Source: Catenaria anguillulae PL171
Lineage: Eukaryota > Blastocladiomycota > Blastocladiomycetes > Blastocladiales > Catenariaceae
DNA length: 64,000 nt
Reading direction: 5' to 3'
Assembly: GCA_002102555.1 (NCBI GenBank)
Contig: MCFL01000128.1
Coordinates: 1 to 64,000, forward strand
Part shown: piece by piece, positions 7,801 through 15,128 of the stretch
How positions within the stretch are numbered: position 1 is the first letter of the stretch
Layout of the letters: every line of letters starts with the position of its first letter
Program-made: the position numbers and the translations under genes
The notes under the pieces: model-generated
Database searches by the model: none
What the model saw: only the letters and a program-made list of their open reading frames with translations
What the model was told of the DNA's origin: nothing

Positions 7801-9898
7801 AGTAAAGTTCGATGAAGGCGTCGGGCACGCGGATGCGCTTGAGGGCGAGACGGAGGATATGGTGCGGGACCGTGTCGAACGCCTTGGACTTGTCCTCAAA
7901 GTATACCCAGAGTTGCTGCTTTCGGGCGCGGGCCTGCGACATGGCGGCGGCGAGCGTCGCGATCGGGAGCGTGGTGCTGGTGCCGGGCAGGACGCTGTGG
8001 CGGGCACCGAGGAGTACGTCGTGGTCGGTGAGCACCTGCATCATTCGGGTTGTGAGGACCTTCATGAACAGTTTGCCCACGCACTCGAGCAGCGTGATGG
8101 GCCGCATGTCGTTGGCCGACCCGGCGTAGCCGACGGGCTTCTTGGGCACGAGCACCATGATGCCCTCCTTCCACGCTTGCGGCACCCGCCTGACGCGGAG
8201 GATAGCGTTGAATAGGTTGAGCAACATTCGCTGGCACTCGTCGCCTGCGTCCCGCAGGAGGCGGTACGTGAGATTTGACTCTCCCGGCGCCTTGTCGAGA
8301 CCCACTTGCGCAAACGCCTCCCTCAGGTCCTTTTCCGTCATCTCGGCTGGCAGCCTCGCCCAGATCTCCGGGTCCACGTCGTCACGCCCCCTGAACTCAG
8401 GCTCCCAATTGCCCAGACCGTGGTAGTCTTGTGGCCCAAACCACTTGCTCGCCTCACGCCAAATGCCCTCTTTGACTTCCGTTGGCTCCCGCGTCAGCCG
8501 TTTGCGGCCGTCGCCCATGTCGCGCAGGTAGAACGAAATGCACGAGTCCGGGCGGAAACGCTCCTTGACCCGGCTGATGACCGACGGCAGTTTGGTGAGG
8601 AAATCCTCATTGCGCTTGTCGATCCGGGCTGCAATCTTTGCGGCTCGCTCCTGGTTGAACTCGACCGCGATCGCCATCCGGAGCACGGAGAGGGCTGCGC
8701 GCGCATACTTGCGGTCGTTGGCGAATTCGGCCCGTGGGTGGAGACCGTGTGACTCGGCAAGCCGGACGGCCTGTGTCGGTGCGGCGCCGCGGCGGCTGCG
8801 CCTTGACCATTTCTTAATGTCGGCAACGGCCTTGTCGAGTGGGTTGGTCGAGTGGTGGGGGTTGGCAAGGAGCTGTGAGAAACGCAACTTGACGGGGAGA
8901 GTATCCTTTGCCGACTCTTGCAAGCCATTGGAAAAGGAAACCCACGCACCATCAACATCGCCAGCAGCCAGCTGGGCGTCAAGGTCAGGAGCGAGTCGCA
9001 GGTCGGACGCGCGCCGGTATTCCTTCCACTGCTCGTCGGTCGCTGCGGCTGCATCAATGTGACGGGAGCGCGCAGCCCTGAGGGCGGCGACAATCCGCTC
9101 CTGCTGAGCCCAGTCGAGCTGCTGACCAAATTCCGTGCAGACAGTGACCGCAGCATGGTCGGTTGCGTGTGGGTGGGGAAGCGTGGGCCATGTCACAGAG
9201 GCCGAAGTTGTTGCTGCAAGCGTCTCACCACACCCGTACAAGTAATCGAGACGGTTCGCGGCTTGATGGGCATTGCGTCGGGTGACGTCGGTGCAACCCT
9301 TGGAGGCGGCTAGGTCGGCAAGTCCCATCTCGAGTGCCAGCATGTCGACCAGTGCTCCTGCGCCAGCGGCTCCTGGGTTGAGGTCGCCACCAAGGAGGAT
9401 GCAGTGGCCAAGGTTGCGAGCGCGGTTGATCTCGGTGCGCAGCCAGGCAGTGAGGTCGGCAACAATGGTGGGAGAGCCGTGCGGTACATACACGCCAAAG
9501 ACAGTCAGTGCAGAAAGGCCAACAAGGTTGATATCCATACGGATGCCATACCCACGGAAGCGGGCAGTGCAGCCGATGTGCGAGTGCAGGTCGCGGCGGT
9601 ACCCAATGAATAGCCCTGACCCCTGCGGGCGCCTGTCGTCGTGTGCCCAGATCATCCGCCATTCGTCCGCTAACTTGTTGTCAATGCCAGACAGAGCCCG
9701 CTTCTTCTCCGCCAGCTTCGTCTCCGTGCCCACGACCACATCCGTGCCAACTGATTCCATAAAGGCCATGACAGCCATCGTCTTGGTCTCGTTGCTGATG
9801 CCGCACACGTTGAGGACTGAAAACGTGACGGTGGGGTCGGCATCAAGTTGGGGCATCATGCGCATGCGCGCGGGGTTTGCTCCTCCAGTCCGACTCAT
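4817..9898 (-). CDS. LINE ORF2: AP endonuclease, reverse transcriptase, RNase H, zinc finger
   Basis: A 1693-residue polyprotein. Residues about 25-245 form an exonuclease/endonuclease/phosphatase fold (GDLNPGAAG, late DHAAVTV). Residues about 520-830 are reverse transcriptase with DKSKAFDTV, GIPQGAVESP and the catalytic YVDD near 795. RNase H spans about 1185-1370, with LYTDGSV and WVKGHAGNVGNESADRLAN. A C-terminal zinc finger (CPSCDATDDSAHWLEC) lies near 1495. By family knowledge it nicks target DNA and copies the element RNA at the nick. Its start ATG overlaps the stop of ORF1 as ATGA (9898-9895), which suggests termination-reinitiation. All catalytic motifs are present, so it may be active. 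Confidence 0.93.
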   Translation of the reverse strand: MSRTGGANPARMRMMPQLDADPTVTFSVLNVCGISNETKTMAVMAFMESVGTDVVVGTETKLAEKKRALSGIDNKLADEWRMIWAHDDRRPQGSGLFIGYRRDLHSHIGCTARFRGYGIRMDINLVGLSALTVFGVYVPHGSPTIVADLTAWLRTEINRARNLGHCILLGGDLNPGAAGAGALVDMLALEMGLADLAASKGCTDVTRRNAHQAANRLDYLYGCGETLAATTSASVTWPTLPHPHATDHAAVTVCTEFGQQLDWAQQERIVAALRAARSRHIDAAAATDEQWKEYRRASDLRLAPDLDAQLAAGDVDGAWVSFSNGLQESAKDTLPVKLRFSQLLANPHHSTNPLDKAVADIKKWSRRSRRGAAPTQAVRLAESHGLHPRAEFANDRKYARAALSVLRMAIAVEFNQERAAKIAARIDKRNEDFLTKLPSVISRVKERFRPDSCISFYLRDMGDGRKRLTREPTEVKEGIWREASKWFGPQDYHGLGNWEPEFRGRDDVDPEIWARLPAEMTEKDLREAFAQVGLDKAPGESNLTYRLLRDAGDECQRMLLNLFNAILRVRRVPQAWKEGIMVLVPKKPVGYAGSANDMRPITLLECVGKLFMKVLTTRMMQVLTDHDVLLGARHSVLPGTSTTLPIATLAAAMSQARARKQQLWVYFEDKSKAFDTVPHHILRLALKRIRVPDAFIELYCDSLLTGRTARIKTEYGLTDPIHMHRGIPQGAVESPLMWAIFYDVLLSKVNRVCPGVTLCARKGETGDPEPAPSRTAPHRPDGEVVDTTRLAAMAYVDDAAFFAPNRFEMERLLWVVSSFNRVTAVKANASKGAMLVLNCKGEARGEPLTVEGEPIPFLDGRQPFRYLGVWLSAEDWPRTAREAFENELRKGHGLLKSKAITGKMAVYFANNVIYPAALYRTSNFVPPPAVIDTWDAKFRSLIRQKLGVDRSTSSALIHHPSIHDLDSLSNLIVRHHVTELAVMLNDRGPLGTPARVCLGLAAWALAMPCSPLAYPSPEAPSSTLCWFANLLPLMHAANVSVVDTHGEFAVDPGCHHSPLFLSEDDPLAHRNPAVVRQLRKHGLYWASQFAPEGQPVFRRHVETKLNLNSWTPFHESLLRRVQELRRHPIRDLPWPLLAQPEEPFRPWLYPSSALTLSRYLAAGAGSIAVHSDGVTLPSVAHGAAVTLYTDGSVMETPEGGGARPVGAGVHAFVGEGVDGDKARVETEFWDRVREEDEAEHGVMAAVAAEEEEQIPAHEDAAYMVSLRPVHGLVSSTRAEQWGVLAAVCLAPVGSVVNILSDSMAAVKAAGRVLGSRKPGLRSLVRSVGSLEWDVIDLVVRERRLRAKLDWVKGHAGNVGNESADRLANAGAESSLPRAKVNPAFGLGRRKMQHVVAFGGDMVSTDPRKFIKYAWHQRVHAWLASKSTAAGIELAGVDVGVMALVMHAGGNGRDRRTSRKHNKLIAFRSRFLVGMLPTRARNHKWWPHKFPSPSCPSCDATDDSAHWLECPATAPARDEAREYAHQELSRILAERGYANPPAAAASILLLWWTPAMLPRVLTGAMSLEQFQVVYPLLKQTKDKRRLAGGIAALLGHALHAKVWTDHCQRLFDLAPPNRDALPPQRDQLAPRDPTEPRRPRATKNRQLNAGFCSLCRLSLLVHEDGECPNTGGASTRSDADARVTRAMHGLDTLW

Positions 9899-11658
9899 TG
9901 CGAGCGGGCTGGGGGAGCGGCGGCGTTGCCGGCAGAGCTGGCAGAGCGGGTGTTGGGGCGGGTTGAGTTGGCCGCAGGGGTGCTTGTCGTTTGACGGGTC
10001 GCCGGGGCTTGTGCTGCTGTTGCGGAGCCGTGCTGCGCGGGTCGTTGGGCAGCCGTACGAGCATGTTGTGTCATTCGGATATCGTCGAGGTGTGACACTT
10101 CCGACATTGTCCTTGCCATGTCGGACTTGCTCTTGGTGGCGCTTGCTGCCCCAGCGCGGGCTGTGGCTGCTGCAGGCGCAATAAACGACGTGTCGGCCTC
10201 GTCTTCGTCGTCCGATTTTGCATTCATGACGTCCTGTCCGCGGAAGCCCTGGTCAGCTTGTGGCTCCTGCAGACGGGCCGTGAGGCGTCCGATCTCTGCA
10301 TCACGTGCAGCGATCTCTGCGTCCTTCCTCGCCAATTCCTCTTGCAGGCTGGCAATCATGGCAGCGTTCCGCTCCTCTGCCTCCCGGTACTCGGCCCGAA
10401 CACGAGCAGCAATCTCCTCTGTCTTGGCTTCGACCAGTGCAGCCACCGCCTCCTTTGCCGCTTCTGCGGCCGTCTCCTTGACCATCTGCTGCATGTCTTG
10501 CTGCTGTTGCCTTTGCTGTTGCTGTTGTTGTTGCTGCTGCTGCAGTTGCTGAGTCTGTTGGCGTTGGTGTGCTTGCTCACCATTGGCGTCCTGGCGGCCG
10601 CCACCGGCAATGTCGGACCAGCGCGAGCCGTCGCGGACACGACCGTCCCCGGCAGTCCGCCTTGGTGTGGGCCCAGCCGCCGGCTTTGGCGCAGGCCGAG
10701 GGCAGCGCTTCACCCCCGAGCACGCTGACACGATATGGTCCACCCCGCCACACGCGTAGCAGGCTTTGCCATTGATCGGTGCCCATTTCGCCTCCTTGAG
10801 CGGGCCAGGCCCGAAGCGAATCGCCATGGCCTCCTCACGTTGATCGGCCGACTCGAAGGTGACCGCGGCAGCACGGACAAGACATTGGTCTGGGCCGCGT
10901 CGCATGACTTGCACAGCCTTTGGTTTCGGGCATCCATACTCGGCAAACAGGCCCATGAGGCGTTGGTCGGTCGTCCCCGGTTGCAAACCGTACAACCCTA
11001 GCGTCGCCTCGTTCTCCGCAGCGCGGTCGGGGCGGTTGCCATCCATGTGCACCTGGAGCATGGTGCCAAGGACAAAGAAGTGCCCACGCTTGATCACTTT
11101 TTCGAGTTCCTTGCATTTGAGCACTCGGAACACAAAGGTGCTGCGGTAGACCCCGCGGAGGCGGGTCGATCCCTTGAGGAGGTCGTCTTTCGGCTTGCCG
11201 GTCTGCGCCGCCAGTTGGGCACCTACAGCCGTGACCGGCATGTCCTTAGGCACACCAGTGACGAAGAGGTCCACCAGCTCAGACTGGGCGTCAGTGGCTT
11301 GGGTGGCGTAATCCTTGAAAACGACAACCTTGTCCCCAATCTTCCAGCCCTCCTGCACAACCTGCTCCCACACCGACTTGGCGTTTGTAAGCAGGACGAC
11401 GATCTTGGGGTCGCCCTTTTTGATGACGAACGACGTGTCGGCCATGTCAAAACTGGCCTGACGCAAATACGTGAGCGTGGGTGCTTTGCCTGGGAAGGCG
11501 TCGGCCCGGGCGTATGCTTCGTATTCGTACTTGGCTTGCGTAGTCCGGTGGAGGGTACGGGTCTGGCGTTGTTGTTCATTGCCGCCGTCGATCTGCATGT
11601 GATCGTCGGCGTTGCGCCCAGCCCCAGCGGGAGCGCCAGGGGGGGCAGTGGTCGGCAT
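9895..11658 (-). CDS. LINE ORF1 (gag-like) with CCHC knuckle and polyQ coiled coil
   Basis: A 587-residue protein directly upstream of ORF2 and overlapping it by four bases. A globular region before residue 290 resembles an RNA-binding ORF1 fold. A CCHC knuckle (CYACGGVDHIVSAC) lies near residues 297-310. A Q-rich tract (about 370-395) is followed by an alanine/glutamate-rich coiled coil (about 395-470), then a low-complexity tail. The start at 11658 is the first ATG after the leader. It shares little with the ORF1 at 2640-3773 beyond general layout. The expected role is RNP formation and target search. Confidence 0.85.
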   Translation of the reverse strand: MPTTAPPGAPAGAGRNADDHMQIDGGNEQQRQTRTLHRTTQAKYEYEAYARADAFPGKAPTLTYLRQASFDMADTSFVIKKGDPKIVVLLTNAKSVWEQVVQEGWKIGDKVVVFKDYATQATDAQSELVDLFVTGVPKDMPVTAVGAQLAAQTGKPKDDLLKGSTRLRGVYRSTFVFRVLKCKELEKVIKRGHFFVLGTMLQVHMDGNRPDRAAENEATLGLYGLQPGTTDQRLMGLFAEYGCPKPKAVQVMRRGPDQCLVRAAAVTFESADQREEAMAIRFGPGPLKEAKWAPINGKACYACGGVDHIVSACSGVKRCPRPAPKPAAGPTPRRTAGDGRVRDGSRWSDIAGGGRQDANGEQAHQRQQTQQLQQQQQQQQQQRQQQQDMQQMVKETAAEAAKEAVAALVEAKTEEIAARVRAEYREAEERNAAMIASLQEELARKDAEIAARDAEIGRLTARLQEPQADQGFRGQDVMNAKSDDEDEADTSFIAPAAATARAGAASATKSKSDMARTMSEVSHLDDIRMTQHARTAAQRPAQHGSATAAQAPATRQTTSTPAANSTRPNTRSASSAGNAAAPPARSQ

Positions 11659-11755
11659 GGGGTGATTTTTGGTGCGTTTGAAAGCTGGCGAGCTGGCGAA
11701 TCCAATGCAGGGAGTGATTTTAATGGCGGCGTGGCTTAGCAGGGCGGCGTTTTTT

Positions 11756-11837
11756 TTTCAGGTGGCCGAGCGGTCTAAGGCGGTAGCTTCAGGTGCTATT
11801 CTCTTCGGAGGCGCAGGTTCGAACCCTGCCCTGGACA
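11756..11837 (+). tRNA. tRNA-Leu (anticodon CAG), rebuilt by the LINE duplication
   Basis: It folds as a class II tRNA. D-arm GCCGAGCGGTCTAAGGC, anticodon stem GTAGC/GCTAT with loop TTCAGGT (anticodon CAG), long variable arm CTC-TTCG-GAG, T-stem GCAGG/CCTGC. The 3' acceptor CCTGGAC pairs with TTCAGG from the duplication, but position 1 is now T (from the element junction) instead of G, giving a T1-C72 mismatch. Both internal promoter boxes are present and a nine-T terminator follows, so transcription is plausible. 5' processing or charging could be affected by the lost G1. Confidence 0.88.
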
Positions 11838-11846
11838 TTTTTTTTT
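11838..11846 (+). terminator. RNA polymerase III terminator of tRNA-Leu
   Basis: Nine consecutive T directly after the discriminator base of the tRNA, the standard stop signal for RNA polymerase III. Confidence 0.85.
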
Positions 11847-12006
11847 CCATCACCGTTTTCTCGGAATGGGCCGCCGATCTCATGCATTCATGTGAGTCGA
11901 TCACTGCACGCGCTTATTTCCTTTGCAAACGGCCTTCCAAAACCAACTTGAGATTTTATGTTTCCATCAGCTTATGAATGTCATTTGCATGTATTGGACC
12001 ATCGCC

Positions 12007-14723
12007 ATGTCGCACGAATCAGACCAAGACCGCTCACGTCACGCCGCCGGCACATTCATCGATTGCACAAAATGGCTGGCCGACACTTCACCAGGTGAGT
12101 TGCAGGTTCTCCCCTCGACGCTGCCCTCAAAGGTGTTGCAGACACTGATCATGCTCTTGATGGCACTCGCCCCGCTTTTCATAGACCTTGGCATCGGGAG
12201 CGTCGTTCGATCCAGTTCATTGACCCTGTTCGACGCCATGATTGCCATCGAAGTCTTTGCCGACCGCATGGACTCTGGGCTTGTCACCCTTCCCGACCTT
12301 CGCACGCCGCCTCATGACGATGCGTTTCTTATGAAGCTCGCCCACTTCAGCCCAGAGCAGGTCTCCTCGACCCTTGTACTTCTCTTCCGTGCCTTCTCGA
12401 CATATGTTAGCGGGGCCGGAACTCTGTCCAATACCATATTTACGTCTGTCTTTGTCCGAAATGCGCCTGCAGTCCCACGTCAAGACCAACTTGGTCCCGA
12501 AGTGCTGCGGATCTTTGTCTTTTGCCTTATTCGCTGTTCTTTCTATTTCGTCAACCTGTTTTCCTGTCTTGGGTTGTACGAGGAAGAGGATTTCAGCCTG
12601 GAGCAAGCATCTCTTGATCTTCTTGGCGGCTTGGACGATGACACATTATTGGATAAGCTTGGAACGCTTATCCGTCGCCTCCCGGACGCAGAGCAGGCTG
12701 ACGGCATCGCCGGCGCGGTTCCCTTGCTTCTTTTCGTCAAAAACCTCTTGATCCTCTTGACTAGGCTGGGTTCCTCGCCACATTCGAAGTTGGACGAGGC
12801 GGTTGATTGTCTTCGACAGGCCATTTCGACATTTACAGTACCACAATCCCATCCGACCATTGTCCACGTCGCTGATTGCCACACGGACGACCAATCAACG
12901 TGGGACCTCGGTTTCAACCCACGTGCTCTTCGTCACCTTACCATCCACTGTCCACCTCGAAATGCCCCGTGGATGTCCTTGGCCGAAGCGCTCGGTCTTT
13001 GGGACCGAATCTCCAAGCAATCCGTCGCCGTCGCTCAACTGCAGAATGGCCCTCCCCTTTCGCCTGTCGGCTTACTCTCGGTCATTGAGCACGCGACCGC
13101 CTGGGAACAGGCACCGCGCTCGTTCTTGCACCTCGCGCTGTTTACCCAATCCGGCTTGGTCAACGGTCGTCCATTTCAGCACTTGATGGAAGAGTGGCTG
13201 CTGGAGGTCACAGGCGCACCGTTTGCCGGCGAGCCCCGCACGATAGATTCCCTTGTCGTGAGTTGTGTTCGTGCCTCCGTCCAAGGTAACGTCATGTATC
13301 GATCTGCCAACGTTGTGCGCTCTTTGGAATCGGAGGTACGTGGACAGTTGGCCCACCTTTGTAATTTGCTGTATCGTGCCGCCGAGCCCGTGATACGGAA
13401 CGCATTTCGGGCGTTTGTTCATAATCCGGCCCGAACTCGGCGTTTATTGTTCAAGGTCTGTCAGCAGTTGGCATCCCTCGAGTCTTCCGCCGACTCGATT
13501 GATTCCGAGATCGCAATCCTTCTTAACCTCCCAGATCTTCCTGGCTTTTTGGCCACTGGATCGGATATTTGAAAGACCGGTGGGCATTATTGCAGCTGGA
13601 TTTCGGTCAACGATTGGACCTGTTTGCTTTCCATGAACATCACTCGTTGCTCTAGTACTGCATTTATTCATGCACCTCGTTGGAACTAAAACCTTTTGCT
13701 CTAACTTGTACATTATCCGTGTCGCTTTTGTAGCGTGCACAGCGTTCTTGCATCATCCTTGCGAGACCGCATTGTTGCCCTGTGTGATTGCCACTCTGCG
13801 GCTCTCATGCTGGTCTCGCCGCCTTTGATGGCAAAGCCCAAGACAAAGAAGCGGCCCGGTAAGTCACATTCCGTCCCAAATGTCCACGCTGGAACGGGTG
13901 TTGCGCCACGCACCCCACAATCTGCATTTGTACAGGCCGAGCTTGCCCATTCGGAGCTGCGCGTTGTGATCGCCGCCGTTTCCATGTCTGTCTTCTTCCT
14001 CTTGGAACCACTGCCCGTGTCCCCTTCGCTGCCCTCCCTCCTTGGCGAACTTGCCAGCGTCCCCGACCGCTCAACTCTATTCCATCAACGATTCCGTCAC
14101 TGGGCCCGTTTCATGAGCCCAACGACATCATTTTCGTTAAGCGCGATGGAATCCGTGTACCGAGATCGCGTACGTTGTCTTCTTCGCTGTTGCTGATATG
14201 TGGTAAAGGGCGGAACTGAAACTTTGTTCCCCGCGCACTGTTTCAGACGAAGAACCCGGTCCAGACTCTGCAAGAAGCGACCAAGGCTTTGGCTGTCGGT
14301 CGGACGTTACAGGATGCAGCGACGCCGTCGTTTTACGGCGCATGCAGAGCCGCCAAAGAAGTCCTCGACTTCACGGAGCTCCCTCATGTGCGCGCATGCG
14401 AGATCCACGACGCGCTCGGTCACTCTGCATCGGCGCTGGCTATCATTGCTGATGCGCTGCGGCCTGTCAATAGCATGCCGGCCAATGCCAATACGCGCTC
14501 CAGGAATAAGCATCGCGGACGAGGCGGTCAACGTCAACCCCAGTCAGAGTCCTCTTCGGCGTCTCAACTGGCCGCAATTCGCACCAGGCACAAAGTGACC
14601 CTCACATTGTCCCTCAACTATTGCATCGGTTTGTTGGATTTGATGCCGCAACAAGGATTTATGAATCAAGAATTGGCCCTTGGCGTGAAAAGTATGAGCG
14701 TCAGCGAAGATCCACGACCATGA
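12007..14723 (+). CDS. NAA35: N-alpha-acetyltransferase 35, NatC auxiliary subunit (Mak10-like), 4 exons
   Basis: The NatC complex acetylates N-termini starting Met-hydrophobic; NAA35 is its non-catalytic, ribosome-anchoring subunit. The N-terminal hallmark LFDAMIAIEVFADRMDSG (about residue 75) matches the family motif LFEAMSAIEIMDPKMDSG. A later stretch LDLFAFHEHHSLL matches the conserved region around LELYSPHEYHYIYWY, and a C-terminal SFYGACRAAKEVLDF helix fits the family. Exon 1 starts at ATG 12007. Exon 3 is 13734-14169 and exon 4 is 14247-14723; introns 13655-13733 and 14170-14246 have GTAC donors and AG acceptors, with CTAAC in the first. The exon 1/exon 2 join is less sure: homologous codons in a second frame begin near 13536, so an intron ending at CAG 13534 is needed, or there is a one-base error. 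Exon 2 runs to 13654. Confidence 0.82.
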
Positions 14724-15128
14724 GCATGACGGTGGGAGTGGGCATGATTTCGTTACCGAAGACACAGTAGAATGGATATATCATGTATACTTTCATTCAA
14801 AGTTCGGACCAGGCTCCTCGTCACTAGACATCCTTCTTGTCAGTCATCAGCCGTACAGGCCATCTCAACCATTTCATCATGGCTGACCGAAAGAGAGCGA
14901 CGGCCAGCACAGCTGTAGGCCGGGGGCGAAAGGAATAGAACGTATTTATTCAGTTACAGACTGAAAGTCTCATGGAAACCTCATGCAATGCCCACAGCCA
15001 GCTTTGCCGAATGATCCTTTAACATATTTAACACAGCGTCCCACCTTCCTCGCAAATCACCACCGTCTTGCCGACAACCCCGCTGCCGCTTCTTCATTCG
15101 CGTCCAAACAGCCCCTTACACGTCCGCC
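14724..15128. other. Intergenic between NAA35 and VPS52
   Basis: About 400 bp without a recognisable gene. It would hold the NAA35 3' end and the VPS52 promoter. CT-rich sequence precedes the VPS52 start codon. I see no clear TATA box. Confidence 0.5.

Larger units (their letters stand above)
4395..11756 (-). mobile_element. Full-length non-LTR retrotransposon inserted in a tRNA-Leu gene
   Basis: The element is 7362 bp, minus strand, flanked by an exact 18-bp duplication of tRNA-Leu sequence. It has a short 5' leader (about 98 bp, starting with about seven A on the minus strand), ORF1 (587 aa), ORF2 (1693 aa) and a 3' region of about 420 bp with an A-rich tract. There is no long poly(A) tail at the 3' junction. 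Endonuclease, reverse transcriptase and RNase H are all present without stops. Exact duplications and open frames suggest a recent insertion. The ORF1 differs from that at 2640-3773, so at least two LINE families occur here. Insertion in the tRNA D-loop region suggests targeting, but one case cannot prove it. Confidence 0.88.
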
